Origin: Nocardiopsis_B mangrovi
GTDB lineage: Bacteria > Actinomycetota > Actinomycetes > Streptosporangiales > Streptosporangiaceae
NCBI RefSeq assembly: GCF_042653925.1
Contig: NZ_JBHSFQ010000016.1
Span: 1-64,000, forward strand
DNA: 64,000 nucleotides
Direction: 5' to 3'
Shown here: positions 31,550-39,833 of the stretch, piece by piece
How the letters are laid out: every line of letters starts with the position of its first letter
Numbering within the stretch: the first letter of the stretch is position 1
Translations under genes and position numbers: made by a program
The notes under the pieces: model-generated
What the model saw: only the letters and a program-made list of their open reading frames with translations
Database searches by the model: none
What the model was told of the DNA's origin: nothing

Positions 31550-32370
31550 TGTTCCGCAGAGCCGACCCCGAGATCCAGCTGAAGACCTCGGAAGAGATCG
31601 GGAAGATGCGGGCGGCGGGGGAGATCGTCGCCCGCACCCTCGACGAGCTGCGCGCGGCGGTGCGCCCGGGGATCAGCACCCTGGACCTCGACGCCATCGC
31701 CGAAAGCGGCATCCGCGCGGCCGGCGCCGTGCCGTCCTTCAAGGGCTACCACGGCTTCACCGGTTCCATCTGCGCCTCCGTCAACGAGGAGGTCGTGCAC
31801 GGCATCCCGCGCGCCGACCGGGTGCTGGCAGATGGCGACATCATCTCCATCGACTGCGGCGCCATCCTCGACGGCTGGCACGGCGACTCCGCGATCACGG
31901 TCGCCGTCGGCGCCCTGGCCGAGGACGACCGCCGCCTCATGGAGGTGTGCGAGGAGTCCATGTGGCAGGGCATCGCGCAGCTGCGCCCCGGCAAGCGCCT
32001 CGGCGACATCGGGCACGCGATCGACGGCTACATCCGCTCCCAGGGCCGCTACGGCAACGTCCAGGAGTACGGCGGCCACGGCATCGGCACCGAGATGCAC
32101 ATGGAGCCGCACGTCCTCAACCACGGCAAGCGCGGCCGCGGGCTCGAACTCGTCGAGGGGATGTGTCTGGCGATCGAGCCCATGGCCAACCTGGGGACCC
32201 GCCACGTGCTCCAGCTCGACGACGGCTGGACGGTCGTCACCCGCGACGCCGAGCGCTCGGCGCACTTCGAGCACACCGTCGCCGTCACCGCCGAGGGCCC
32301 GCGGGTGCTCACCGCCCGCGCCGAGAACCGCGAGAAGATCGCCGCCCTGGGCCTGCCCGACCCCGGGTAG
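31549..32370 (+). CDS. map: Methionine aminopeptidase, type I
   Basis: Methionine aminopeptidase, 273 residues, which removes the initiator Met from new proteins. By the E. coli enzyme, the metal ligands are D102, D113, H177, E210 and E241, with H84 near the active site; all are present. There is no long N-terminal SH3-binding extension of the kind seen in one of the two mycobacterial forms. It is coupled to adk by an ATG overlapping the stop. Confidence 0.97.
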   Translation: MFRRADPEIQLKTSEEIGKMRAAGEIVARTLDELRAAVRPGISTLDLDAIAESGIRAAGAVPSFKGYHGFTGSICASVNEEVVHGIPRADRVLADGDIISIDCGAILDGWHGDSAITVAVGALAEDDRRLMEVCEESMWQGIAQLRPGKRLGDIGHAIDGYIRSQGRYGNVQEYGGHGIGTEMHMEPHVLNHGKRGRGLELVEGMCLAIEPMANLGTRHVLQLDDGWTVVTRDAERSAHFEHTVAVTAEGPRVLTARAENREKIAALGLPDPG

Positions 32371-32450
32371 CGGGTCCGCCCGCTGGGCCTGTGGGGCGCC
32401 CCCGGCACGCCGCCCGCATCCGGCGCACCGCTCCTCCGCACCGCCTGCGG

Positions 32451-32472
32451 GGCCGGGCCTCCGGGCCCGGCC
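32451..32472 (+). terminator. Terminator after map
   Basis: A 9-bp stem, GGCCGGGCC 32451-32459 with 32464-32472, and a four-base loop, 80 bases after the map stop. It separates the secY-adk-map unit from the DUF1707 gene. Confidence 0.6.
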
Positions 32473-32514
32473 GGGGCCGCGCAGCGCTCCCGGAGACCGC
32501 TTCGGGAACACGGC

Positions 32515-32520
32515 TACGAT
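32515..32520 (+). promoter_or_regulatory. Candidate -10 for the DUF1707 gene
   Basis: TACGAT at 32515-32520, about 45 bases before the DUF1707 start codon. The -35 region is weak. Confidence 0.35.
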
Positions 32521-32570
32521 GGGGCGTGCGGCCGTCCGGCCCGACACGTCTTCGGTGAGGAAGGTGGGCG

Positions 32571-33023
32571 ATGTCCGAGCAATCGCCTGAGATCAGGGCC
32601 TCGGACTCCGACCGCGACCGTGTGGCCAAGCTGCTCCAGGAGCACTTCGCCCAGGGCAGGCTCGACAGTGAGGAGTTCAGTGGGCGGCTGGAGAGCGCGT
32701 ACCGGGCGCGGACCCACGGCGACCTGCGCCCGCTCACCGAGGACCTGCCCGAGCGCGACCTCGCCGACCTGCCCGCCGAACCCGTCCGCCCGGCCGCGCG
32801 CGGCGACCAGCCCGCGCTGCTGCGCGACCCCGCTCTGCTCATCCCGTGGGGGCTGTGGGCGGGGGTCAACACCCTCTGCTTCACCATCTGGCTGATCCTC
32901 TACCTCGCAGAGGGAGCCACCTACCCGTGGTTCCTGTGGGTGCTCGGCCCGTGGGGGATCGTCATGGTCTTCATCACCCTGGCGGCGGTGGCCACCGACC
33001 GCGGGGCCGACGCCGCCGAGTGA
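32571..33023 (+). CDS. DUF1707 SHOCT-like membrane protein
   Basis: A 150-residue protein. The N-terminal 55 residues (IRASDSDRDRVAKLLQEHFAQGRLDSEEFSGRLESAYRARTHGDLRPLTEDLP) follow the DUF1707 pattern, a small helical domain common at the start of actinobacterial membrane and sensor proteins. Two hydrophobic spans follow at about residues 91-112 and 116-137. ATG 32571 follows GAGGAAGG. It stands alone between map and infA, a place where many actinobacteria have nothing, and its role is unknown. Confidence 0.85.
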   Translation: MSEQSPEIRASDSDRDRVAKLLQEHFAQGRLDSEEFSGRLESAYRARTHGDLRPLTEDLPERDLADLPAEPVRPAARGDQPALLRDPALLIPWGLWAGVNTLCFTIWLILYLAEGATYPWFLWVLGPWGIVMVFITLAAVATDRGADAAE

Positions 33024-33049
33024 GCCCGGTCCGCCCGGCCGCACCGGGC
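33024..33049 (+). terminator. Hairpin after the DUF1707 gene
   Basis: GCCCGGT 33024-33030 pairs with ACCGGGC 33043-33049 directly after the stop codon. It is a short GC-rich stem of the type used as intrinsic terminators in this genome. Confidence 0.5.
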
Positions 33050-33228
33050 GCGACCGCGCCGCGTCGGAAGTGGTGGCGCGGTGCGGGTAAGATGGCCGTG
33101 CCCACACTCGGGCTGTTGGGTCAGGCTGCCTTTACTCGCGTGCGTTCGGAGTCCGGCGTATGCTGTTGCAGTTGACCTGATTTCTCAGTGTCTGTGTTTG
33201 AAATTCAGCTCAAAGGTACGGGGCCGCC

Positions 33229-33272
33229 TTCGGTCGGCCCCTGACTCGTTGTTACCCCGCGCAGGCGGGGGT
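33229..33272 (+). promoter_or_regulatory. Paired hairpins in the infA leader
   Basis: GGGGCCG at about 33230-33236 pairs with CGGCCCC before 33242, and CCCCGC-GCAG-GCGGGG lies at about 33255-33270. They stand just before the infA ribosome site. Upstream, TTGACC at about 33173 is a possible -35 but its -10 is poor. The region from 33050 also contains TTGAAATTCAGCTCAA, a small inverted repeat. Confidence 0.4.
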
Positions 33273-33292
33273 GATCCCGAAGCGTGGAGGAT

Positions 33293-33514
33293 ATGGCAAA
33301 GAAAGACGGCGCCATCGAGATCGAGGGCTCCGTTATCGAGTCCCTACCCAACGCCATGTTCCGAGTGGAGCTCGACAACGGGCACAAAGTCCTCGCCCAC
33401 ATCAGCGGGAAGATGCGGATGCACTACATCCGGATCCTCCCCGACGACCGTGTCGTCGTGGAGCTCAGCCCGTACGACCTCACGCGCGGGCGCATCGTTT
33501 ACCGCTACAAGTAG
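33293..33514 (+). CDS. infA: Translation initiation factor IF-1
   Basis: IF-1, 73 residues from ATG 33293, which has GTGGAGG directly before it; the GTG at 33284 would add only MED and is not used. It is the OB-fold factor that blocks the A site during initiation. The sequence [51 protein letters not shown]-like core is almost invariant. It leads the infA-rpmJ-rpsM-rpsK-rpoA-rplQ block. Confidence 0.97.
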   Translation: [73 protein letters not shown]

Positions 33515-33573
33515 ACCGTCACGCGAGGCCGGCCCTGTCGGCGGCCACGGTGACGGCTGAGTCCGGAGCCACC

Positions 33574-33687
33574 ATGAAGGTCAAGCCGAGCGTCAAGAAG
33601 ATCTGCGCGAAGTGCCGAGTGATCCGCCGTAACCGCCGGATCATGGTCATCTGCTCGGACCCGCGCCACAAGCAGCGTCAGGGCTGA
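33574..33687 (+). CDS. rpmJ: 50S ribosomal protein L36, zinc type
   Basis: L36, 37 residues, too short for an ORF listing. C11, C14, C27 and H32 form the zinc site, so this is the C+ form. ATG 33574 follows CCGGAGCCACC. It sits between infA and rpsM as in other actinobacteria. Conserved sequence MKVKPSVKKICAKCRVIRR confirms it. Confidence 0.97.
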   Translation: MKVKPSVKKICAKCRVIRRNRRIMVICSDPRHKQRQG

Positions 33688-33756
33688 CCGACGCCGCGAC
33701 CGCAGGACCGCCGCACGGCCCCAGCGCCGTCGGCGGGAGATAGAGACCCGTTCCGA

Positions 33757-33821
33757 TCCGCTCCCATGGGGAGCGGACCACCCCCGGTCGGAGGCCGGGG
33801 CCTCGTCGATTGGGCGACGAG
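33757..33821 (+). promoter_or_regulatory. Three consecutive hairpins in the rpsM leader
   Basis: The 186-base gap between rpmJ and rpsM contains three adjacent stems: TCCGCTCCC 33757-33765 with 33769-33777, CCCCGG 33782-33787 with CCGGGG 33795-33800, and CTCGTCG 33802-33808 with CGACGAG 33815-33821. They end about 50 bases before the rpsM ATG. In enteric bacteria the alpha-operon leader binds S4; here rpsD is not in the operon, so any control would be of another kind. Confidence 0.55.
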
Positions 33822-33873
33822 AGGGCAGTGGAACGGGTGAGACCTCCGCACGAGCACGAAGGAGTTCGCCCAC

Positions 33874-34254
33874 ATGGCACGCCTTGCCGGCGTCGACCTC
33901 CCCCGCGACAAGCGGGTGGAGATCGCTCTCACCTACGTTTTCGGGATCGGGCGCACCCGCGCCATCGAGACCCTGAAGAACACGGGCGTCAGCCCCGACA
34001 CCCGTGTCCACCAGCTCTCCGAGGACGAGCTGGTCAGCCTGCGCGACTGGATCGACGCCAACTACAAGGTCGAGGGTGACCTCCGCCGTGAGGTCCAGGC
34101 CGACATCCGCCGCAAGATGGAGATCGGGTGCTACCAGGGCATCCGGCACCGTCGCGGCCTCCCGGTCCACGGTCAGCGGACACAGACCAACGCCCGCACC
34201 CGCAAGGGCAAGAAGAAGACCGTGGCCGGCAAGAAGAAGGCCGGCAAGAAGTAG
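33874..34254 (+). CDS. rpsM: 30S ribosomal protein S13
   Basis: S13, 126 residues, which bridges the subunits and contacts P-site tRNA with its C-terminal tail. MARLAGVDLPRDKRVEIALTYVFGIG and IRHRRGLPVHGQRTQTNARTRKG are diagnostic. ATG 33874 follows GAAGGAGTTCGCCCAC. rpsK follows 65 bases later. Confidence 0.98.
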   Translation: MARLAGVDLPRDKRVEIALTYVFGIGRTRAIETLKNTGVSPDTRVHQLSEDELVSLRDWIDANYKVEGDLRREVQADIRRKMEIGCYQGIRHRRGLPVHGQRTQTNARTRKGKKKTVAGKKKAGKK

Positions 34255-34319
34255 TCCGTCCGGACGCAACGCCAGTGTCCGGGACGCCAACGGACCGATG
34301 ATCTTGGGAGTTTTGAGGT

Positions 34320-34724
<405 letters not shown>

Positions 34725-34816
34725 CCGGGCCCATGCCGCGCCGCCACGCGGGTCCGCCGCACCATGTGTCGGCAGGCCCGCGCGGCCGGGTAGAGAACCG
34801 GGTAGCACGATGATGA

Positions 34817-34836
34817 GGCCCCGCGACCGCGGGGCC
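34817..34836 (+). promoter_or_regulatory. Hairpin in the rpoA leader
   Basis: GGCCCCGC 34817-34824 pairs with GCGGGGCC 34829-34836 across a four-base loop. It lies 51 bases before the rpoA ATG in the spacer where other actinobacteria such as mycobacteria have rpsD. It may be a processing or attenuation site. Confidence 0.45.
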
Positions 34837-34886
34837 GTCCAGTGGCCGTCAAATAGCGGGCGGCCGTGGGAAAGGAATCACGGACC

Positions 34887-35906
34887 ATGTTGATCGCTCA
34901 GCGTCCAACGCTCAACGAGGAATCGATCTCGGAGTTCCGCTCGAAGTTCGTCGTCGAGCCCCTGGAGCCCGGCTTCGGGTACACGATCGGCAACTCGCTG
35001 CGGCGCACCCTGCTGTCGTCCATCCCCGGTGCCGCTGTCACCAGCATCCGCATCGAGGGCGTCGAGCACGAGTTCACCACCGTGCCCGGCGTCAAAGAGG
35101 ACGTCACCGAGGTCATCCTGAACCTCAAGGGCCTGGTCGTCAGCTCCGAGCACGATGAGCCGGTGCTCATGTACCTGCGCAAGCAGGGCCCGGGCGTCGT
35201 CACCGCCGCGGACATCGCGCCGCCGGCGGGGGTCGAGGTGCACAACCCCGACCTGCACATCGCCACGCTCAACAGCAAGGGCAAGCTGGAGATGGAGCTG
35301 ACGGTCGAGCGCGGCCGCGGCTACGTCTCGGCGACCCAGAACAAGCAGCCGGGTCAGGAGATCGGGCGCATCCCGATCGACTCGATCTACTCGCCGGTTC
35401 TGCGGGTCACCTACAAGGTCGAGGCCACCCGTGTCGAGCAGCGCACGGACTTCGACCGGCTGATCGTGGACATCGAGACCAAGCCGAGCATCCGCCCCCG
35501 CGACGCCGTCGCGAGCGCCGGTAAGACGCTGGTCGAGCTGTTCGGCCTGGCGCGCGAGCTGAACGTCGACGCCGAGGGCATCGACATGGGCCCCTCGCCC
35601 ACGGACGCCGCTCTGGCGGCCGACCTCGCGCTGCCGATCGAGGACCTGAACCTCACGGTCCGGTCCTACAACTGCCTCAAGCGCGAGGGCATCCACAGCG
35701 TCGGCGAACTGGTCGCACGCTCGGAGCAGGACCTCCTCGACATCCGCAACTTCGGCGCGAAGTCGATCGAAGAGGTCAAGCAGAAGCTCATCGACATGGG
35801 GCTGTCGCTGAAGGACTCCCCGCCCGGATTCGACCCGAGCAGCGCGGCCGACTCCTACGGTTCCGACGACGAGGACGAGTCCTTCGTCGAGACCGAGCAG
35901 TACTAG
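34887..35906 (+). CDS. rpoA: RNA polymerase alpha subunit
   Basis: RpoA, 339 residues from ATG 34887; a GGAAAGGA site lies 10 bases upstream, so the GTG at 34866 that contains it is rejected. The N-terminal domain (EPLEPGFGYTIGNSLRRTLLSSIPG) nucleates polymerase assembly; the C-terminal domain (about 250-320, RSYNCLKREGIHSVGELVARSEQDLLDIRNFGAKSIEEVKQKL) binds UP elements and regulators. The tail is acidic (SDDEDESFVETEQY). rplQ follows after 75 bases. Confidence 0.98.
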   Translation: MLIAQRPTLNEESISEFRSKFVVEPLEPGFGYTIGNSLRRTLLSSIPGAAVTSIRIEGVEHEFTTVPGVKEDVTEVILNLKGLVVSSEHDEPVLMYLRKQGPGVVTAADIAPPAGVEVHNPDLHIATLNSKGKLEMELTVERGRGYVSATQNKQPGQEIGRIPIDSIYSPVLRVTYKVEATRVEQRTDFDRLIVDIETKPSIRPRDAVASAGKTLVELFGLARELNVDAEGIDMGPSPTDAALAADLALPIEDLNLTVRSYNCLKREGIHSVGELVARSEQDLLDIRNFGAKSIEEVKQKLIDMGLSLKDSPPGFDPSSAADSYGSDDEDESFVETEQY

Positions 35907-35981
35907 AAGACCTTCGTCGCCCAAGGTCCCCGGCGTACGGGAAAACACGCCGGGGACCGGCACCCCTAGGAGAACGACACC

Positions 35982-36512
35982 ATGCCCACGCCAACGAAGG
36001 GGCCTCGCCTGGGTTCCGGCCCGGCTCATGAGCGGCACATTCTGGCGAACCTGGCGACCTCGCTGTTCCAGCACGGCCGCATCAAGACCACGGAGGCCAA
36101 GGCCAAGCGCCTGCGCCCCTACGCGGAGAAGCTCATCAGCCTGGGCAAGCGCGGCGACCTGCACGCCCGCCGCCAGGTGATGACCAAGATCGCGGACAAG
36201 TCGGTCGTGCACGAGCTGTTCACCGAGATCGGCCCCCGCTACGAGAACCGCCCGGGCGGCTACACCCGGATCACCAAGATCGGTCCGCGCAAGGGCGACA
36301 ACGCGCCCATGGCCGTGATCGAGCTGGTCGAGGCCGGCCCGGCCACCGCGGCCGCGCCGCGTGCGGCCGCCGCCCCCGCCGAGCAGGCCCCGGCCGCGGA
36401 CACGGCGGAGGAGACCGCCGCCGCTCCGGTCGCCGGGGCGGCCGACACCGAGAAGGCCGAGGACGACACCCCGGCCGCGGAGACCAGTGAGGACAAGGGC
36501 GAGGACAAGTAG
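35982..36512 (+). CDS. rplQ: 50S ribosomal protein L17
   Basis: L17, 176 residues. The core to about residue 118 (LGSGPAHERHILANLATSLFQHGRIKTTEAKAKRLRPYAEK) is normal. The rest is an Ala/Glu/Pro-rich acidic tail of about 58 residues; extended tails of this kind are common in high-GC actinobacteria. The start follows CTAGGAGAACGACACC. A strong hairpin follows the stop. Confidence 0.97.
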   Translation: MPTPTKGPRLGSGPAHERHILANLATSLFQHGRIKTTEAKAKRLRPYAEKLISLGKRGDLHARRQVMTKIADKSVVHELFTEIGPRYENRPGGYTRITKIGPRKGDNAPMAVIELVEAGPATAAAPRAAAAPAEQAPAADTAEETAAAPVAGAADTEKAEDDTPAAETSEDKGEDK

Positions 36513-36534
36513 CCTTCGCGTCGTGGTCATCCGG

Positions 36535-36564
36535 TGCCCGATCCCCGCACGGGGGTCGGGCACT
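36535..36564 (+). terminator. Terminator between rplQ and truA
   Basis: A 13-bp stem (36535-36547 with 36552-36564, one G-T wobble) with loop GCAC lies 23 bases after the rplQ stop and 23 before the truA start. It may reduce read-through into truA instead of fully ending it. Confidence 0.7.
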
Positions 36565-36586
36565 CTGTCGTAGAGGGGCGAAGGAC

Positions 36587-37417
36587 ATGAGTGGGGCCGG
36601 AGCGGTCCGGGTGCGGCTGGACATCGGCTACGACGGCACGGAGTTCTCCGGCTGGGCGGAGCAGCCGGGGCGGCGCACCGTCCAGGGGGAGCTGCAGGAG
36701 GCGCTGGCGCGCGTCCTGCGGGTGGAGGCGGCGCGGCTCACCGTCGCCGGGCGCACCGACGCGGGCGTGCACGCCCGCTGCCAGGTGGCGCACGTCGACC
36801 TCCCGGCCGGCGTGTGGGAGGCGGAGGGGGACCGGCTGCTGCGCCGGCTGGCCGGGGTGCTGCCCGCCGATGTCCGGGTGCGGGAGGTGGCCCGCGCCCC
36901 CGAGGGCTTCGACGCGCGGTTCTCCCCGATGTTCCGCAGGTACGTCTACCGGGTCAGCGACGCGCCCGGCGGCGTGGACCCGCTGCGCCGGCGCGACGTC
37001 CTGTGGCACAAGCGCCCGCTGGACGTCGACCGGATGAACGCCGCGGCGGCCGAGCTGATCGGGGAGCACGACTTCGCCGCGTTCTGCCGCAGGCGTGAGG
37101 GTGCGACGACCATCAGGGAGCTGCTGCGCCTGTCGTGGGAGCGCGAGGGCGACCACCTCTACGCGGGCACCGTCCAGGCGGACGCGTTCTGCCACAACAT
37201 GGTGCGCGCCCTGGTGGGTGCGCTGCTGGCGGTGGGCGACGGCCGCCGCGGGCCCGACTGGCCGCGGCGGGTCCTGACCGCCGGGGTGCGCGACTCCGCG
37301 GTCCACGTGGTGCCCCCGCACGGCCTCACCCTGGAGGAGATCCGCTATCCGGCCGAGACCGGCCTCGCGGCCCGCGCGACCGCCACCCGGCGCGTGCGCA
37401 CCCTTCCGGGGGTCTGA
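36587..37417 (+). CDS. truA: tRNA pseudouridine synthase A
   Basis: TruA, 276 residues, which makes pseudouridine at positions 38-40 of the tRNA anticodon arm. The catalytic aspartate is D58 in GRTDAGVHA. VLWHKRPLDVDRMNAAAAELIGEHDFAAFC and the C-terminal FCHNMVRALVGALLAVGDGRR are typical. ATG 36587 follows GAGGGGCGAAGG. It is the last gene of the ribosomal block, a common actinobacterial arrangement. Confidence 0.96.
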   Translation: MSGAGAVRVRLDIGYDGTEFSGWAEQPGRRTVQGELQEALARVLRVEAARLTVAGRTDAGVHARCQVAHVDLPAGVWEAEGDRLLRRLAGVLPADVRVREVARAPEGFDARFSPMFRRYVYRVSDAPGGVDPLRRRDVLWHKRPLDVDRMNAAAAELIGEHDFAAFCRRREGATTIRELLRLSWEREGDHLYAGTVQADAFCHNMVRALVGALLAVGDGRRGPDWPRRVLTAGVRDSAVHVVPPHGLTLEEIRYPAETGLAARATATRRVRTLPGV

Positions 37418-37713
37418 GGGGGCCGCCGCGGAATCGAGTGGAGCCCCGGCGGATCCGGCGCCGGGATGACCGGAGGCGGGGCCGTGTACAGCTGCCGTCG
37501 CCCCTCAGCGGGGGCGGCGGCGTTCGGGCACCGGGATGCGGGACCGCGCCGGGCGGAGGGGACGGATCGGATCCCCGCGCCGTTGGGGACGGCAGGGCCC
37601 CGATCGGCCCGGACCGGCGCCTCGCCGCCCCGCCGCCGAGCGGGATGAACCGGGGGGCGCCGGAGCGCGGCCGGGGCCGGCCCGGGTGCGGTGTCCCGGG
37701 CCGGCCCGCCGGG

Positions 37714-39774
37714 TCAGCCGGACTGTTCGGCCAGCGGCTCCATCGGGACCTCGACGAAGTCGTCGCTGAGCTCCGACAGTTCATCGGACTGGCCGGCGGC
37801 GGCACGGCCGTCGCTGTTGGCGGCCAGGGAGTACAGCAGGTAGGGGCCCCACTGCCCCCCGGAGCCGTGCCCCGCGGCGAAGGCCATGCGCTCGGCGCCG
37901 GTGCCCTCCTGGCCGGCGAGGCCGGCGAACCACTCACCCTCGCCGGGGTCCTGCGCCTCCAGCGCGGCGCCGGCGTCCTCGGGGGTGCCCATGGCCGCGA
38001 TGCCGACGGTGACCGCCCGTGTGGCGTCCTCGTTGACGTAGGTCGCGCGGACGATCTGCCGGCAGTCGTTGTCGGCGAGCACCTGGCCGTATTCGCCGTG
38101 GGCGACGGTGTCGCAGTCGGTGGTGTCGTCGGTGATGGCGAGCGTGTAGGGCTGCCCCGCGACCTCGACGTCACCGGGGAAGAGGTCCCCCGATTCGAGG
38201 GACGCGGGAGAGGCCGGAGCGTCGCCCCCGGCGATCCCGGCGCCGCCGGAACCGCCGCTGGTGGCCACCCAGAACGCCCCGCCGCCGCCTGCCACGAGTA
38301 GCACCACGAAGCCGACGCCCATCAGGACCTTCGCGGTGGTGCTCAGCCCGCCGCCGGATCCGCGATCGGAGCCCCGGCCGGGACCGGGCGGGGGCGTGTA
38401 GTCGTCCATGCCCGACAGGTTGATCTCGGCCGTGGCGTCACCGCCGCGCGGCGACTCGTCGCGGAACATCTGCCGGCCGCCGTACTCGGCGGTCACCGGC
38501 GGGATGGCCTGGGTGGCGCCGTCGTCGACGACCGCGTTCATGTTCTGGGTGGCCGCCCCCGCATCGGGCGGGAACACGGGCGCTTCCTCGACGGAGTCGG
38601 GCACGGGCGTGCCGGGCTGCACGATGCGGCCCTGAAGGGGCTGCTGCGGGTCGGCGGGGACGGTGCCCCAGGGGCCGCCCATGGGCTGCCGGCCGCCGGT
38701 GGGACCGCCCATGCCGCCCATGGGAGGGTGCCCGCCTGTGGGCCCGCCGGGGTAGGTCGGCGCGCCGGTGGGGCCGCCCATCGGCCGCTGTCCGCCCGTG
38801 CCCGCCCCCGGGTAGGCCGGCGCACCCTGCGGCGGCTGCTGGGGGCCGGTCGCCGGGGCCGCGCCCAGGGGGAGCGGGGCGGCGGGCAGGCCCGGCCGGG
38901 CCGGAGCCGGCGCGGGGCCCTGCCCGCCGGGGAACCCGCCCTGCTGGACGGGGCCCGGCGCCTGGGCGCCGTAGGGGCCGCCGGGGTAGCCCGGCTGCGC
39001 GTTCTGGTGGCCCGGGTCCCCATAGGCCGGGGGCTGGGGCGCGCCGGGGCGGCCGGGGGCGGTGAAGGGCTGCTGCCCGCCCGTTGGGGAGGGCGGGGCC
39101 ATGGGGCCCTGGCCGGCGGCCGGGTCCATGGCGGGCCGGTGCCCGCCGGACGACGCGCCCACCTGGTACTGGTCGGCATCGGGCGCGCCGGTGGGCTGCC
39201 CGTGCAACGGGTACTGGCCGCCGGTCGGGGGGACGTGCGGCTGCGGCGGCTCCTGCCCGGGCGCCGGCCACTGGCCCGCGGCGGGGTAGGCCGGCGCCCC
39301 GGGGGCCGCCGACATCGGGTACTGGCCGCCCATGTGCTGCCCCTGTCCCTGGGCGTCGTACTGCGGCCCGTGGGGCCCCTGCGGCCCCCGGGGCTGCTGC
39401 GCGGCGGCGGACGGGCCCATGGGATGCCGGCCGCCGGTGGGCGAGGGCATCGGCGGCTGTCCGCCGGCGGGCCCCGCCATGGGGTACTGGCCGCCCGTTG
39501 GCGGCCGCCCCGGCGGGTAGGCCGCCGCGGGCGGTGCGCCGTGGGGCTCGCCGGGGTGCCCCGGCGGGACGGGGCCGTGCGCCGCCGGCCCCTGCGGGGG
39601 GTACTGCGGGCCCGAGGCGGCCTGCGGCGCCCCGTGCGCCTGGGGCCCGCCCGGAGCGGTGTAGGGCCCCGGCGCGCCGGGGGCGTCGGCCCCGTACGGC
39701 GCGGCCGGTGCCGGGTCGGGGGGCGGGGCGATGGGGAAGGGGTGCGTGGAGTCGTCGGCGGGACCCTGGCTCAT
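37714..39774 (-). CDS. Membrane-anchored protein with 480-residue Pro/Gly/Gln arm and extracellular domain
   Basis: A 686-residue protein from the ATG at 39774 (AAGGTGA upstream). Residues 1 to about 475 are Pro/Gly/Gln-rich with many copies of a TGGQYPM-like unit and no fold. One membrane span lies at about 483-505 (KVLMGVGFVVLLVAGGGGAFWV). Residues 506-686 form an outside domain with C554 and C571, likely a disulfide, and a small Ala/Asp-rich end. The arm would lie in the cytoplasm. A 20-codon upstream ORF overlaps its ATG. No known family was recognised; the design repeats that of the 4194-7976 protein. Confidence 0.78.
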   Translation of the reverse strand: MSQGPADDSTHPFPIAPPPDPAPAAPYGADAPGAPGPYTAPGGPQAHGAPQAASGPQYPPQGPAAHGPVPPGHPGEPHGAPPAAAYPPGRPPTGGQYPMAGPAGGQPPMPSPTGGRHPMGPSAAAQQPRGPQGPHGPQYDAQGQGQHMGGQYPMSAAPGAPAYPAAGQWPAPGQEPPQPHVPPTGGQYPLHGQPTGAPDADQYQVGASSGGHRPAMDPAAGQGPMAPPSPTGGQQPFTAPGRPGAPQPPAYGDPGHQNAQPGYPGGPYGAQAPGPVQQGGFPGGQGPAPAPARPGLPAAPLPLGAAPATGPQQPPQGAPAYPGAGTGGQRPMGGPTGAPTYPGGPTGGHPPMGGMGGPTGGRQPMGGPWGTVPADPQQPLQGRIVQPGTPVPDSVEEAPVFPPDAGAATQNMNAVVDDGATQAIPPVTAEYGGRQMFRDESPRGGDATAEINLSGMDDYTPPPGPGRGSDRGSGGGLSTTAKVLMGVGFVVLLVAGGGGAFWVATSGGSGGAGIAGGDAPASPASLESGDLFPGDVEVAGQPYTLAITDDTTDCDTVAHGEYGQVLADNDCRQIVRATYVNEDATRAVTVGIAAMGTPEDAGAALEAQDPGEGEWFAGLAGQEGTGAERMAFAAGHGSGGQWGPYLLYSLAANSDGRAAAGQSDELSELSDDFVEVPMEPLAEQSG

Positions 39775-39833
39775 GGCGTCACCTTGGCGCTGCGGTCGGC
39801 CATCGGGGCCAGGGCGGCCGTCATTGGGATCAT
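39771..39833 (-). CDS. 20-codon upstream ORF overlapping the 686-residue gene
   Basis: On the minus strand ATG 39833 is preceded at 7 bases by AAGGAG (39846-39841), the best ribosome site in this region. It encodes MIPMTAALAPMADRSAKVTP and stops at TGA 39773-39771, which overlaps the ATG of the long gene (ATGA). The arrangement suggests translational coupling. The peptide has no clear attenuation signature. Confidence 0.5.
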   Translation of the reverse strand: MIPMTAALAPMADRSAKVTP

